A stretch of 64,000 bases of DNA from Caulobacter sp. 17J80-11 (GCF_014349105.1 NZ_JACSJI010000019.1:1-64000); one strand, 5' to 3'; positions 17,702 to 28,330 are shown, counted from the stretch's first letter. Notes: a model not told the origin generated them from the sequence alone. Program-made: numbers and translations.

Positions 17702-20700
17702 TCAGGCCGCCGACGCCAGCTCCCGGATGGCGGCGTTGGCGATGGTGAGCTTGGCGAAGCTCCACCCCGCGCCGGCCTGTTCGATCTCCTCGATCGTCTT
17801 GCGGGCGTGGTCCACCGTCGCGGACCGGGCGCGCACCCACTCCTGGATGGCCTGGCGGGCCGCCTCGCCGTTGCCGACCGAGGCCGGGCTGGCCGCCTTG
17901 CCGATCGCCAGGGTCAGGGCCGCCTGCTCGGACAGCAGGTCCTCGATCAGCCGGCGCACGGCCAGCCGCTCGAAATGGTCGGCCGGGGCCAGCGAACCGG
18001 CCGCCGAGCGCAGCCGATCGAAGGCGAAGGCCGCGCCGACCTGGTGGTAGAGCCGCGCGGTGGCGGCCACCGGCCAGTGCATGCGGCCGGCCAGCTCGGC
18101 CATGTCGCTCGTGGCGGTCAGCGGACGCAGCACCGCGATCGAGGCGGCGAGGTCGGCGGGCGCGCCGGCCGCGACCAGGCTTTCGACCCGGTGGCGCATG
18201 GCCGCCTGGTCGAAGTCGGACAGCAAGCTCGCGCCCTCGGCCCGCACGGCGTCGACGGCCGGGCGGTAGACGTCGATCAACTGTTGCACCGTCGCGCCGC
18301 CGCGGGCGGCCCGGCGGGCCAGCCAGAAGGCCAGGCGGCGCAGGGCGCCGGCGGCCTCACGGTAGAGCGCGGTCTGGGCTTCGGCCGGAATCTTCAGATC
18401 CAGGCTGGAGATCACCGACCAGGCCTCGTCCAGGCGCAGGGCCTGGCGGGCGGCCTCGAAGGCGACCACCAGCTCGCGGGCGTCGCAGCCGGCGGTGGCC
18501 CGCACCCGCGAGGGGAAGGTCGCCCCGGTCATGTTGACCATCTCGTTCGAGATCACCGTGGCGATGATCTCGCGCCGCAGACGGTGCTGGTCCATCTCGT
18601 CCTGATACCGGCGCAGCGGCGTCGGGAAGTAATCCTTCAGCGTGGTCTCGAAGAAGGCGTCGTCCGGCGCGGCCGAAGCGACGACCTCGTCGAACAGCTC
18701 GATCTTGGCGTAGGCGGTCAGCACGGCCAGCTCCGGCCGGGTCAGGCCGCGGCGGGTGTTCTGCAGCTCGACCATGGCGGCGGTGGAGGGCAAGCCCTCG
18801 ACCTTGCGGTCCAACTTTCCAGCTTGTTCAAGGCGGCGCATGAAGCGCTCGTGCGCGCCGGCGTCGGCCGCGGCCGAGGCCTCCTGCAGGGTCAGGGCCA
18901 GGGTCTGGTCGTAGTTGTGCTGCAGCACGTGCTGGGCGACCTCGTCGGTCATGCTCGCCAGCAGCGCGTTGCGGGCCTCCCGCTCCAGCTCGCCCTTACG
19001 CTCCAGGCCGCCGGTCAGGATCTTGATGTTGACCTCGTGGTCCGAGGTGTCGACGCCGGCGGAGTTGTCGATGGCGTCGGTGTTGATGCGCCCGCCGTTC
19101 TGAGCGAAGGCGATGCGGCCCGCCTGGGTGACGCCCAGGTTGGCGCCTTCGCCGACCACGTCGACGCGCAGCTCGTTGCCGTCGACCCGGATCGCGTCGT
19201 TGGCCTTGTCGCCGACCTGCAGGTCGGACTCGCTCGGCGCCTTCACGTAGGTGCCGATGCCGCCGAAGTAGAGCAGCTCGGCCTCGGCCTTCAGGATGGC
19301 GCGCATCAGGTCGGTCGGCGACAGGCTGTCTTCCGACACGCCCAGCACCGCCTTCACCTCAGGCGTCAGCGGGATCGATTTCAGCGAGCGCGAGAACACG
19401 CCGCCGCCGGCCGAGATCAGGCTCTTGTCGTAGTCCTGCCAGGACGAGCGCGGCAGGTCGAACAGGCGCTTGCGCTCGTTCCACGACACCGCCGGATCCG
19501 GGTTCGGATCGAGGAAAATGTCGCGGTGATCGAAGGCGGCGACCAGCTTGATCGCCTTGGACAGCAGCATGCCGTTGCCGAACACGTCGCCGGACATGTC
19601 GCCCACGCCCACCACGGTGAAGGGCTGGGTCTGGATGTCCTTGCCCATCTCGCGGAAGTGCCGCTTCACCGCCTCCCAGGCGCCGCGGGCGGTGATGCCC
19701 ATGGCCTTGTGGTCGTAGCCGACCGAACCGCCCGAGGCGAAAGCGTCGCCCAGCCAGAAGCCGTAGTCGGCCGAGACGCCGTTGGCGATGTCGGAGAAGG
19801 TGGCCGTGCCCTTGTCGGCGGCGACCACCAGGTACGGGTCGTCGCCTTCCCAGGCGATGACGTTGGCCGGACGGATCACCGCGTTCTTCGCGTCGATGTT
19901 GTCGGTGATGTCCAGCAGGCCCGACAGGAAGGTCTTGTAGGCCCGCACGCCCTCGGCGCGGATCGCGTCCGGCGCGCCGCCGCGGGGCAGCTGCTTGGGA
20001 TAGAAGCCGCCCTTCGAGCCGACCGGCACGATCACGGCGTTCTTCACCTGCTGCGCCTTCACCAGGCCCAGCACTTCGGTGCGGAAGTCGTCGCGACGAT
20101 CGGACCAGCGCAGGCCGCCGCGGGCGACCGGGCCGAAGCGCAGGTGCACGCCCTCGACGTGCGGCGACCACACGAAGATCTCGCGATAGGGCTTGGGCAG
20201 CGGCAGGTCGGCCAGCTCGCGCGACGCGATCTTGAACGAGATGTACGGCTTCGGGCCGCCGTCCGGACCGACCTGGTAGTAGTTGGTCCGCTTCACCGCG
20301 CCGACCAGCAGGGCGATGCGGCGCAGGGCGCGGTCGTGGTCGAGGCTGGCCACCGCCTGCAGGGCGGTCAGGATTTCGCTGGTCAGGGCTTCGACCGCCT
20401 GGGCGCGCGCGGCCGCGTCGCCGGCATGGGCCGGATCGAACTTGGCGGCGAACAGCTTCAGGATCAGCCGGCCGACAGCCGGGTTCTCGATCAGCGCGGC
20501 TTCCTGGGTGGCCTGGCTCGGGTCGAGGCCCGACTGCTGTCGATAGCGGGCCAGCGCGCGGATCAGCGCCGCTTCACGCCAGGAGATGCTGAGCTCCAGC
20601 ACCAGGCGGTTGAAGCCGTCGCTCTCGGTCCGGCCGGTCCAGACGGCCGCAAAGGCCTCCTCGAACGGCTTCTTGATGTCGCGGAACACCAGGTCGGCGC

Positions 20701-22570
20701 CGCGCGGATCTTCCAGCAGGAACTCGTGGACCCAGACCGGCTCGGTCGCGCCAGCCGGACGCACCGGGTTGCCGTACTCCTCGAGCGCCTTCAGGCCCAT
20801 GTCCTCGAGGATCGGCAACACGTCGGCCAGCGGCACGGCTTCGCCGTGGCGGTAGAGCTTGAAGCGGAACTGCAGGGAGGAGTCGGTGGGCGCGCGGAAG
20901 GCGCGCACGGCGATCTCGCCGTCGCCCAGCCGATCGACCTCGGCCATGTCGACCAGGGCCTCGGCCACGTCATAGCGGTCGCGGTAGGCGACCGGGAAGC
21001 CTTCGGCCCAGCGGCTGGTGACCGCGCCGACCTCGGCGTCGGCGATGCCGGACTCGCGCACGGCCTGCTCGAAGCGGTCCGGCCAGGCGCGGCTGACCTC
21101 GACCACGCGGGCCTCGACTTCGGCCGGATCCGGCTCGGGGTGCGCGCCCGGCTGCACGCCGATGATGTAGTGGATGCGCACCAGCGGCGCGTCGGACAGC
21201 TGCGGGTACCAGGCCGACACCCGGCCGCCCCAGGCCTTCGCCATGACCTCGCCGGCGCGCTCGCGCACGCCCGGATCATAACGCTCGCGCGGGACGTACA
21301 TCAGCACCGAGACGAAGCGGTCCAGCGGATCGCGGCGGGTGAACAGACGGATGCGCGGGCGGTCGAACAGGTGCAGGACGCCCAGCGCGATGCGCAGCAG
21401 GTCGTCCTCGGTCATCTGGAAGAGTTCGTCGCGCGGGTAGTTCTCGACGATGTTGCGGAGCCGCTTTTCGTTGTGGCTGCCCGGCGCCTTGGCGGCGCGC
21501 GCCATGACGTTGGCGACCTTGCGACGGATCAGCGGCACCTGGCTGGCGGTCAGGTCGTAGGCCTCGGCCGTGAACAGGCCGACGAAGCGGACCTCGCCGG
21601 TCGGCTTGCCGTCCGGGCCGAAGCGCTTGATGCCGATGAAATCCATGTAGCCGCGGCGGTGCACGCGCGAGCGCAGGTTGGCCTTGGCCACCGTCACCGG
21701 CTCGCCGAGGTTCAGCTGCTGCTTCATCTGCCGGGTCAGCACCGCCGGCTCGTTGGCGCGGCGCAGGACCGGACGGTTCGGATCGCGCAACAGGCCCAGG
21801 CCCTGCTGCGGCTGGCTGAGCGGCGCTTCCGCCTCATAGCCGCCGTCGGCGGTGCGCGGATAGTCGTAGACGCGCGCGCCGAGGAAGACGAAGTGGTCGG
21901 CGTTCAACCACTTCAGGAAGGCGGCCTGCTCGGCCACCAGGGCCGGGTCGACGCCCGCGACGCCCTTCTCCAGCTCGGCCACGGTGCGGCCCAGCAGCTC
22001 CTGCATCGGGGTGAAGTCGGCCACGGCGGCGCGCACGTCGGCCAGGGCCACCTGCAGGCCTTCGATCAGGCCCGCGCGGCGGTCTTCCGCGACCGGATCG
22101 ATCACCACCAGGATGGTGGACTCGCGCTGGGTGTCGCCGTGGGCGCGGCGCAGGCCCTGGCCGAAGCGCTCCAGGGTCAGCACCGGGTGGAACATGGCGC
22201 GCACCGACACGCCGTGGTCGGCCAGCTCGCCCATCACGCTGTCGACCAGGAAGGGCGCGTCGTCCTGGACGATCTCCAGCACGTCGTAGGCCATCGGCCG
22301 GCCTTCGGCGCCGGTGGCGCGGCGCAGGCGGATCATCGGACCGGCGCCGCCTTCGCGGACTTCGCCGAACTTCCAGAAGTCGGCCAGCACGGCCGCGAAG
22401 TCCTCGGGGCTCAGCTGCGGAGTCTCGTCGGCGACGTAGTCCTCCAGCGCCTGCTCCAGGAAGGAGTGCTCCAGGCGGTCGAGCTCCGTCGCACCAGGGC
22501 GGCCCAAGGCCTTCGCAAACGCCTTCTTCAAAGCGTCGATGGTGAGGGTGGGCACGCCGGCGCCGTCCAT
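17702..22570 (-). CDS. gdhZ: NAD-specific glutamate dehydrogenase, 180-kDa class
   Basis: This 1622-residue enzyme oxidises glutamate to 2-oxoglutarate with NAD. It is the large (about 1600-residue) class, with a long N-terminal regulatory half (ACT-like segments; IVQDDAPFLVDSVMGELADH), a central catalytic part (GGLRWSDRRDDFRTEVLGLV, then VKNAVIVPVGSKGGF near residues 815-850) and a helical C-terminal region. In Caulobacter crescentus this enzyme, GdhZ, also stimulates FtsZ GTPase activity and ties nutrition to division; whether that holds here is inference. The ATG at 22570 gives the normal length. The plus strand opposite is open for 1606 codons, a composition shadow. Confidence 0.96.
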   Translation of the reverse strand: MDGAGVPTLTIDALKKAFAKALGRPGATELDRLEHSFLEQALEDYVADETPQLSPEDFAAVLADFWKFGEVREGGAGPMIRLRRATGAEGRPMAYDVLEIVQDDAPFLVDSVMGELADHGVSVRAMFHPVLTLERFGQGLRRAHGDTQRESTILVVIDPVAEDRRAGLIEGLQVALADVRAAVADFTPMQELLGRTVAELEKGVAGVDPALVAEQAAFLKWLNADHFVFLGARVYDYPRTADGGYEAEAPLSQPQQGLGLLRDPNRPVLRRANEPAVLTRQMKQQLNLGEPVTVAKANLRSRVHRRGYMDFIGIKRFGPDGKPTGEVRFVGLFTAEAYDLTASQVPLIRRKVANVMARAAKAPGSHNEKRLRNIVENYPRDELFQMTEDDLLRIALGVLHLFDRPRIRLFTRRDPLDRFVSVLMYVPRERYDPGVRERAGEVMAKAWGGRVSAWYPQLSDAPLVRIHYIIGVQPGAHPEPDPAEVEARVVEVSRAWPDRFEQAVRESGIADAEVGAVTSRWAEGFPVAYRDRYDVAEALVDMAEVDRLGDGEIAVRAFRAPTDSSLQFRFKLYRHGEAVPLADVLPILEDMGLKALEEYGNPVRPAGATEPVWVHEFLLEDPRGADLVFRDIKKPFEEAFAAVWTGRTESDGFNRLVLELSISWREAALIRALARYRQQSGLDPSQATQEAALIENPAVGRLILKLFAAKFDPAHAGDAAARAQAVEALTSEILTALQAVASLDHDRALRRIALLVGAVKRTNYYQVGPDGGPKPYISFKIASRELADLPLPKPYREIFVWSPHVEGVHLRFGPVARGGLRWSDRRDDFRTEVLGLVKAQQVKNAVIVPVGSKGGFYPKQLPRGGAPDAIRAEGVRAYKTFLSGLLDITDNIDAKNAVIRPANVIAWEGDDPYLVVAADKGTATFSDIANGVSADYGFWLGDAFASGGSVGYDHKAMGITARGAWEAVKRHFREMGKDIQTQPFTVVGVGDMSGDVFGNGMLLSKAIKLVAAFDHRDIFLDPNPDPAVSWNERKRLFDLPRSSWQDYDKSLISAGGGVFSRSLKSIPLTPEVKAVLGVSEDSLSPTDLMRAILKAEAELLYFGGIGTYVKAPSESDLQVGDKANDAIRVDGNELRVDVVGEGANLGVTQAGRIAFAQNGGRINTDAIDNSAGVDTSDHEVNIKILTGGLERKGELEREARNALLASMTDEVAQHVLQHNYDQTLALTLQEASAAADAGAHERFMRRLEQAGKLDRKVEGLPSTAAMVELQNTRRGLTRPELAVLTAYAKIELFDEVVASAAPDDAFFETTLKDYFPTPLRRYQDEMDQHRLRREIIATVISNEMVNMTGATFPSRVRATAGCDARELVVAFEAARQALRLDEAWSVISSLDLKIPAEAQTALYREAAGALRRLAFWLARRAARGGATVQQLIDVYRPAVDAVRAEGASLLSDFDQAAMRHRVESLVAAGAPADLAASIAVLRPLTATSDMAELAGRMHWPVAATARLYHQVGAAFAFDRLRSAAGSLAPADHFERLAVRRLIEDLLSEQAALTLAIGKAASPASVGNGEAARQAIQEWVRARSATVDHARKTIEEIEQAGAGWSFAKLTIANAAIRELASAA

Positions 22571-22810
22571 GGGGGATCCTCGCAGCTTCGGCCGGAGCCT
22601 AACCCGCTCCCGTCGCCGATCAACTAACGAGCCCTGTGCTAGGCCATACGGCGCGAAAACGAAAGCCGGACCCAGAACGGGAGCCGAAAAAGAATGCCCT
22701 GAAAGAGAAAGGTCGCGGGACGTTTTCGCGTTCGCCGCGATTTTGGCGAATGAAAGACGCTTTCCCGCCGCAACATTCGAAGACCCGCGTTCGCCGGCGC
22801 CGGGGCCCGC
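22571..22810. other. Gap between gdhZ start and the AI-2E terminator
   Basis: This stretch should hold the gdhZ promoter (minus strand). It has several GAAAACG/CGAAAA-type words but I see no gene, no clear -10/-35 pair and no strong repeat. Confidence 0.3.
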
Positions 22811-22848
22811 AAACGAAAAGCCGCCGGATGCTTTCGCATCCGACGGCT
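22811..22848 (-). terminator. Rho-independent terminator
   Basis: On the minus strand arms of AGCCG + CGGATGC pair across a four-base loop with one mismatch, and the hairpin is followed by TTTTCGTTT. It lies about 200 bases beyond the stop of the AI-2E transporter gene and would end its transcript before gdhZ. Confidence 0.75.
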
Positions 22849-23046
22849 GCGTCCCTCCGAGGGGGGGAGAACGAAGGGACGTTTTCGTTCGGCGACGCCG
22901 TTTCTAGGGGGACGGGGAGGGCGGCGCCGCCTGTCCGGGTATCGAGGGGAGGATGTCCGGACAGGACAGAGATAGGAATGCGCTGGGGGATTTGTAGTGG
23001 CGCCCGATCACGCCCCTGTGAACAATTCCCAAGGCAAAACCTAAGG

Positions 23047-24114
23047 TTAAGCCGTCTCCGCCTTTCGCGCTCGCTCTTCCTCCGTACGCGGATAGGGTTC
23101 GCCGTCGCCCGACAGCAGGACGGCGATCCAGCGGGTGCCGTCGAACTCCGCCAGGATCGCGATGGCCATCACCGTCAGCGGGGTCGACAGGAACATGCCG
23201 GTCACGCCCCAGAGCGCGCCCCAGAAGGCCAGCGACAGCAGGATCACCACCGGGTCGATGTTCTGGTTCTCGCCCTGCATGCGCGGGTAGATGAAGTTGC
23301 CGATCACGAACAGGATGACCTGCAGGCCGATCAGCAGCACCAGGGCGGGGGTGTAGGTCTCGAACTGGACCAGGGCGAACAGCGGCGGCGCCAGGCCCGC
23401 CACCGCGCCGCCGATCACCGGGATGTAGCAGACCAGGAAGACGACGAAGGCCCAGAAGCCGGGGTTTTCGAGGCCGACCACCATCATCAGCACCCAGGCG
23501 GACACCGCGATCATCACCCCCGTGACGGTCTGCACCCACAGATAGCCCTCGACCCCGCCGCGGATGCGCTCGAACACCGCGGCCGCCTCGGCCCGGTCCT
23601 CGTCGCGGGGGAACAGGCTGTCGGCCTTCTGCTTGAAGCCGGTGCGCGAGGCGATCAGGAAGCCGAGATAGACCAGCACGAAGAAGGCGTCCGAGGCGAA
23701 GCCCTGCAGGCCCTTGGCGGCGACGCCGACATAGCGTTCGAACTCAAAGCGCTGCACCAGCTCGTGGGCGGTGGGCGCGACGCTCAGGTGCAGCATGCCG
23801 GCGACGTCGGCGATCACCATGTCGAGCCGGGCGCTCAGGTTGTTGGCCTTGGTGAAGAAGCCGGCGGCGCCGTCGATGATCACCCACACCGAGCCGATGA
23901 AGGCCAGGGTGATCAAAAGGATGGCGGCCGGCAGGGCGACCTTCTCCGAAACCCGGGCGTGCCGGACGAGGCCGCGGGCGAGGCCGTCGGTCATCAATAG
24001 CAGGAAGATGGCCAGGGCCAGAGGGGTGAGAATTTCGCTCAGCCAGTAGACCGCCGCGCCGCCGATCACGACAGCGATCAGCACGAGCGCGTTGCGCGAG
24101 GTGGAAGAGGTCAT
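23047..24114 (-). CDS. AI-2E (PerM/YdiK) family transporter
   Basis: The 355-residue membrane protein has about eight hydrophobic segments (for example [17 protein letters not shown] at residues 9-25, [51 protein letters not shown] and [19 protein letters not shown]). The pattern [18 protein letters not shown] and the closing [20 protein letters not shown] are hallmarks of the AI-2E transporter/permease family. Some members export the quorum signal AI-2, others act as Na+/H+ exchangers; the substrate here is unknown. It stands alone and ends with its own terminator. Confidence 0.9.
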   Translation of the reverse strand: MTSSTSRNALVLIAVVIGGAAVYWLSEILTPLALAIFLLLMTDGLARGLVRHARVSEKVALPAAILLITLAFIGSVWVIIDGAAGFFTKANNLSARLDMVIADVAGMLHLSVAPTAHELVQRFEFERYVGVAAKGLQGFASDAFFVLVYLGFLIASRTGFKQKADSLFPRDEDRAEAAAVFERIRGGVEGYLWVQTVTGVMIAVSAWVLMMVVGLENPGFWAFVVFLVCYIPVIGGAVAGLAPPLFALVQFETYTPALVLLIGLQVILFVIGNFIYPRMQGENQNIDPVVILLSLAFWGALWGVTGMFLSTPLTVMAIAILAEFDGTRWIAVLLSGDGEPYPRTEEERARKAETA

Positions 24115-24228
24115 GGCCGGTCCCCGGGTTCGACTCAGGACTGTCTTTCGCCGCGCGCGTCCGCGTCAATCCAACGCGACCTCTGCCTGACCCTCGGCTA
24201 TGGTCCTTCGTCGCAAAGGAGAACCCGC

Positions 24229-25671
24229 ATGGACGCGCCCCGGGGTGAGGTGCTGCTCGGCCTGTCGGACCGGCCGGTGAGCTTGCGGCTGGACCGGGTC
24301 AACCGGCACGGGATCGTCGCGGGGGCCACCGGCACGGGCAAGACCGTCACCCTGCAAGTGCTGGCCCAGGCCTTCTCCGACGCCGGCGTGCCGGTGTTCG
24401 CCGCCGACGTGAAGGGCGACCTGTCCGGCGTCGCCGAGCCGGGCAGGCCTGACGACAAGATGCAAGCGCGCGCGCGCGACATGGGCCTGACGCTGACGCC
24501 GGAAGGCGCGCCGACGATCTTCTGGGACCTGTTCGGCGAGAAGGGCCATCCGATCCGCGCCACCGTGTCGGAGATGGGTCCGGTGCTGCTGGCGCGGCTG
24601 TTCGAGCTGAACGACGTACAGGAGGGCGTGCTGACCATCGCCTTCAAGGTGGCCGACGCCGAAGGCCTGCTGCTGCTCGACCTCGACGACCTGCGCGCCG
24701 TTCTGGCCCACCTGGCCGAGAACGCGGCGGAGATCGGCCGCACCTACGGGGCGGTCGCGCCGGCCACGGTCGCGGCGATCCAGCGCAAGCTGCTGACCCT
24801 GGAGAGCCAGGGCGGCGACAGGTTCTTCGGCGAGCCGGCGCTGAAGCTTTCCGACCTGATGCGCACCGACGCGCAGGGGCGCGGCTATGTCAGCGTGCTG
24901 GCCGCCGACCGGCTGATGCAGACGCCCCGGCTCTACGCCACCTTCCTGCTGTGGCTGATGGCCGAGCTGTTCGAGGAGCTGCCCGAGGTCGGCGATCCGG
25001 AAAAGCCGCGCCTGGTGTTCTTCTTCGACGAGGCCCACCTGCTGTTCCGCGACGCGCCCAAGGCCCTGCTGGAGAAGGTCGAGCAGGTGGTGCGCCTGAT
25101 CCGCTCCAAGGGGGTGGGGGTCTGGTTCGTCACCCAGAACCCGGCCGATGTGCCCGACGTGGTGCTTGGCCAGCTCGGCAATCGCATCCAGCACGCGCTT
25201 CGCGCCTATACTCCGGCCGACCAGAAGGGCCTGCGCGCCGCGGCCCAGTCGTTCCGGCTCAACCCGGCCTTCGACACCGCCGAGGCGATCCAGCAGCTGG
25301 GCGTCGGCGAGGCCCTCGTCTCGGTGCTGGACGAGCACGGGGCGCCCACGGTGGTCGAGCGCACCCGCATCCGCCCGCCAGCCTCGCGCCTGGGTCCGGT
25401 CCAGCCGGCCGAACGGAGCGCGCTCCTGGCCGCCGACCCGGTGGCCGGGACCTACGACACCCCGCTGGACCGCACGTCCGCCCAGGAGGTGCTGGCCGCC
25501 CGGACCGAAACCCCGCGCGCCGCCGAACCGAGGCCAAAAGCCGCGCCCCGCGCCCCGGCCCGCGCGCGCCAGACCCCGACCGAGGCCTTCGCCAAGTCGA
25601 TGCTGCGCAGCCTGGGGAGCCAGATCGGCCGCGAGCTCATCCGCGGCGTTCTGGGGTCGTTGCGGCGGTAG
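24229..25671 (+). CDS. HerA-like P-loop ATPase (DUF853/YjgR family)
   Basis: The 480-residue product carries Walker [15 protein letters not shown] (near residue 32), Walker [14 protein letters not shown] (near 265) and an arginine-rich sensor region (SFRLNPAFD). It matches the DUF853/YjgR branch of HerA/FtsK-type ATPases, which are stand-alone and of unknown role. The C-terminal 100 residues are Pro/Ala/Arg-rich linker plus a short helix ([20 protein letters not shown]) typical of the family. The ATG at 24229 has an AAGGAG ribosome site. It ends tail-to-tail with the 2TM protein. Confidence 0.9.
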   Translation: MDAPRGEVLLGLSDRPVSLRLDRVNRHGIVAGATGTGKTVTLQVLAQAFSDAGVPVFAADVKGDLSGVAEPGRPDDKMQARARDMGLTLTPEGAPTIFWDLFGEKGHPIRATVSEMGPVLLARLFELNDVQEGVLTIAFKVADAEGLLLLDLDDLRAVLAHLAENAAEIGRTYGAVAPATVAAIQRKLLTLESQGGDRFFGEPALKLSDLMRTDAQGRGYVSVLAADRLMQTPRLYATFLLWLMAELFEELPEVGDPEKPRLVFFFDEAHLLFRDAPKALLEKVEQVVRLIRSKGVGVWFVTQNPADVPDVVLGQLGNRIQHALRAYTPADQKGLRAAAQSFRLNPAFDTAEAIQQLGVGEALVSVLDEHGAPTVVERTRIRPPASRLGPVQPAERSALLAADPVAGTYDTPLDRTSAQEVLAARTETPRAAEPRPKAAPRAPARARQTPTEAFAKSMLRSLGSQIGRELIRGVLGSLRR

Positions 25672-25673
25672 AG

Positions 25674-25955
25674 CTAGCCCCGCCGCGCCCGGAGCCGCTT
25701 CAGCTCCTTCTCGATCTGGCGTTCGCGCATGTCGCCGGTCTCGACGAAGGTGGCGAAGCCATGGGCGAACAGGCCGATGCCCCAGCCGAGCATCGGCCAG
25801 ACCACCCACCATTCGCCCGGCGAGGTCAGGTAGTTGATCGCAGCCAGGCCGGCGTTGACCATCACATAGGTCAGCAGGTGCGTGCGGAAGGCGATCTTCG
25901 CGTCGGCGCGCCGCTCCGCCCGTCGGCGCAGCGAGAACTCTTCCTCGTCGGTCAT
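25674..25955 (-). CDS. 2TM-domain membrane protein
   Basis: The 93-residue protein has a charged N-terminus (DEEEFSLRRRAERRADAK), two membrane helices (about residues 24-44 THLLTYVMVNAGLAAINYL; and 50-70 WVVWPMLGWGIGLFAHGF) and a basic C-terminal helix (RQIEKELKRLRARRG). This is the 2TM domain pattern, otherwise seen at the N-terminus of some histidine kinases and as stand-alone proteins. Its stop lies two bases from the stop of the HerA-like gene. Confidence 0.85.
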   Translation of the reverse strand: MTDEEEFSLRRRAERRADAKIAFRTHLLTYVMVNAGLAAINYLTSPGEWWVVWPMLGWGIGLFAHGFATFVETGDMRERQIEKELKRLRARRG

Positions 25956-26017
25956 GGTCCCGTCCCCTCGGCGCCCTCAACGGCGGCGCTTCAAAGAACA
26001 GGGGTCTGCGGACGAAA

Positions 26018-27055
26018 TCAACCGACCGGAGTCAGCCGCCACATGCGCAGAGGGTGCTTCACCCGGCCGGCCTCGGCCCCGGCGGCGGCGCCGCGGCCCA
26101 TGTAGAGGTCGGCGCGGACCGGGCCCCGGATCGCCCCGCCGGTGTCCAGCGCCACCACCAGGCGGCGATAGTCGCGCGCCGCGCCCTGCAGGGTCGGGTT
26201 GTCGGCGTCGATCCAGAACAGCTCGCCATAGCTGTGCTTGCCGGGGTCCACCGCGATCGACCGGCCGGCCGGCAGGGGCACGCCCGCCGCGCCCGGCGGA
26301 TCGCCGTGGTCGTCGGGCAGCAGGTTGAAGAAGACATAGCGCGGGTTGGCGTTCATCACGCCCTGGGCGCTAGGGCCGCGGTTGGCGGCCAGCCAGTCGC
26401 GGATGACGTCGCCGGAGGTCTGGTTGGGAGCCAGCAGGCCGCGCTCGACCATGACCCTGGCCACGCCGACGAACTGGCGGCCGTTGTCGGCGGCGTAGCC
26501 GGCCCGCTGGCGGCGGCCGTCCGGGAAGGTCAGATAGCCCGAGCCCTGGATCTGCAGGAAGAACAGGTCCTCCGGGCGCATCCAGGCGAGCGCTCCGTTC
26601 GGCGGGCTGGCTTCGATGGCGGACCGCTCCAGATAGGCCTGGCCCTTGACCAGGTCGGCCGGGCGGCCGCGCACGGGGGCCGAGAATTCCGCGTCGGGCT
26701 GGGCCTTCGCCGGATACTCCGGCGCGAAATAGGCGGTCAGCAGGCCCGTGCCCTCGACCGGCGAGGCGACGAACCGGGTCTCGAAGAAATGTCGCGCGGT
26801 CTGGGGATCGGCGGCGCGCATGGCGCGGGCGGCGGCGCAGGTCCGCTTGCCGGGCTCGGTCCGGTCGGCGCCGCAGCCGGCCTGGTAGGCCTTCAGCGCC
26901 GCGAGATGGTCTTCCTGGGCCCAGCCGGCCAGCCCCATGGGACGCGTGGCCTGGGCCGGCGGATAGTTGGGAACGGGTCCGCCGGTCGGCGCGGTGGCGC
27001 AGGCCGCCAGCAGCGAAAGCCCTGCGAACGCCCCCAGCCTTCCCGCGAAACTCAC
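26018..27055 (-). CDS. mltA: Membrane-bound lytic murein transglycosylase A
   Basis: MltA cleaves peptidoglycan between MurNAc and GlcNAc in the periplasm. The 345-residue product has a lipoprotein signal (RLGAFAGLSLLAACATA; Cys after LAA), the MltA domain (GTGLLTAYFAPEYPA; AWMRPEDLFFLQIQGSGYLT) and the 3D domain with three conserved Asp residues (LVVALDTGGAIRGPVRADLY). The GTG at 27055 overlaps the tim44 stop by four bases (GTGA); the upstream in-frame extension is not coding. tim44-mltA adjacency is conserved in Caulobacterales and Rhizobiales. Confidence 0.95.
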   Translation of the reverse strand: MSFAGRLGAFAGLSLLAACATAPTGGPVPNYPPAQATRPMGLAGWAQEDHLAALKAYQAGCGADRTEPGKRTCAAARAMRAADPQTARHFFETRFVASPVEGTGLLTAYFAPEYPAKAQPDAEFSAPVRGRPADLVKGQAYLERSAIEASPPNGALAWMRPEDLFFLQIQGSGYLTFPDGRRQRAGYAADNGRQFVGVARVMVERGLLAPNQTSGDVIRDWLAANRGPSAQGVMNANPRYVFFNLLPDDHGDPPGAAGVPLPAGRSIAVDPGKHSYGELFWIDADNPTLQGAARDYRRLVVALDTGGAIRGPVRADLYMGRGAAAGAEAGRVKHPLRMWRLTPVG

Positions 27056-27669
27056 GCCTGGGCCGCCTCTACCCGGGCCAGGGTCCAGTTCGGATCCGAC
27101 CCGCCGACCAGGCGCTCGAAGCTCCACAGCTCCGCCGTACGCCGGTCATCCACCGCCTCGCCCTCCGGGCCCTTCGAACGGGTCCGCAGTTCGGCCAGGA
27201 AGCGCACCCGCACGCGGGCGGTGTCGCCGTCCAGCTCGGCCTGGTCCAGGTCGGCGCGGGGGGCGTGCAGGAACTCGGTCTGTTCGGAGCGGCCTTCGGC
27301 CTCGCGGGCGGCGATGGCCGCGTCGAAGCTGGCGTAGACCGCCGGCGTCAGCAGCGGACGCAGCGCCTCGCGGTCGCCAGCGGCGAAGGCGCGCACGATC
27401 CGCTCGTAGGCGATGCGCGCGCCGTCCAGGAATTTGCCGGTGTCGAAGCCGCCGTCGCGGGCCTTCAGGGCCGGGAGGCCGGGCACCGTGGCGTCGGTCG
27501 GCGAGGGTTCGATCCGTTCCGGCGCGGGCTTGCGCGCCGAGCGTCCGGGTTCGGCGACCGCCTCTTCCGGCTGACGGCCCACGCGGCGGCCCAGCACGTT
27601 GTAAAGCTGGAACAACACCACCGCGGCGATCACGGCGAAGATTACGATCTGTACGATTTGTCCGGGCAC
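27052..27669 (-). CDS. Tim44/TimA-like domain protein, membrane anchored
   Basis: The 205-residue protein starts with a membrane helix (VQIVIFAVIAAVVLFQLYNV, residues about 5-24), a charged Pro-rich linker, then a Tim44-like domain (FDTGKFLDGARIAYERIVRAF; FLAELRTRSKG). In mitochondria Tim44 tethers Hsp70 to the import channel; the bacterial homologues are inner-membrane proteins of less certain role. The frame is open to 28071, but the GTG at 27669, with GGAGGGG just upstream, is the real start. It is divergent from secB, so two export-related genes share a 170-base promoter region. Confidence 0.9.
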   Translation of the reverse strand: MPGQIVQIVIFAVIAAVVLFQLYNVLGRRVGRQPEEAVAEPGRSARKPAPERIEPSPTDATVPGLPALKARDGGFDTGKFLDGARIAYERIVRAFAAGDREALRPLLTPAVYASFDAAIAAREAEGRSEQTEFLHAPRADLDQAELDGDTARVRVRFLAELRTRSKGPEGEAVDDRRTAELWSFERLVGGSDPNWTLARVEAAQA

Positions 27670-27841
27670 TCGCCCCTCCGTTTGGTCACGTCGGGCCAGC
27701 CACCCATATAGGCGGCCTGGACGCAGGCGGCAGGCCCGACCCCGGGCCTTACGGCTCGCGTTGCGCCATATCGTCCCGCGTGTTAGCAGCGCGGCTTGCT
27801 TGTAGGAAGGCCGCTCGAGGCCTTCGGGGGAGAGAACGTCC

Positions 27842-28330
27842 ATGACCGACGTGACCGCGCCGAACGCCGGGAGCGAACTGCAGACCGGCCCGCAGATGCG
27901 GGTCCTGACCCAGTTCGTCCGCGACCTGTCGTTCGAAAACCCCCGCGCGCCGGAATCGCTCCGCATGGAGGGCAAGCCGGAAATCGACATGGGCGTCGAG
28001 ATGAACGCCCGCGGCCGGGCCGACGGCCTGTTCGAAGTCGACCTGCGCCTGTCGGTGAAGGCCTCGTCCAACGACGGCGCCCTGTTCCAGGTCGAGCTGG
28101 TCTACGGCGGCGTGTTCCAGGTGGCCAACGTCACCGACGAGACCCTCGAGCCGCTGCTGCTGATCGAGTGCCCGCGCTACCTGTTCCCGTTCGCGCGCCA
28201 GATCATCGCCGCCTGCACCGCCGACGGCGGCTTCTATCCGCCGTTCCTGCTGGAGCCGCTGGACTTCGCCGCGGTCTACGCCGCGCGCAAGGCCCAGGAA
28301 GGCGGCGTCGGCGCCGCCGGCAACGCGTAA
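27842..28330 (+). CDS. secB: Protein-export chaperone SecB
   Basis: SecB keeps preproteins unfolded and hands them to SecA. The 162-residue product has the family core: [26 protein letters not shown]-type strands, [11 protein letters not shown] and the C-terminal [20 protein letters not shown] followed by [14 protein letters not shown]. The ATG at 27842 follows a strong GGGGGAGAG ribosome site. It is followed by a clear terminator and is thus a single-gene unit, divergent from tim44. Confidence 0.97.
   Translation: MTDVTAPNAGSELQTGPQMRVLTQFVRDLSFENPRAPESLRMEGKPEIDMGVEMNARGRADGLFEVDLRLSVKASSNDGALFQVELVYGGVFQVANVTDETLEPLLLIECPRYLFPFARQIIAACTADGGFYPPFLLEPLDFAAVYAARKAQEGGVGAAGNA

Noticed and set aside
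17807-22627. 1606-codon open frame opposite gdhZ
   Set aside because: Same antisense composition shadow; gdhZ is unmistakable.
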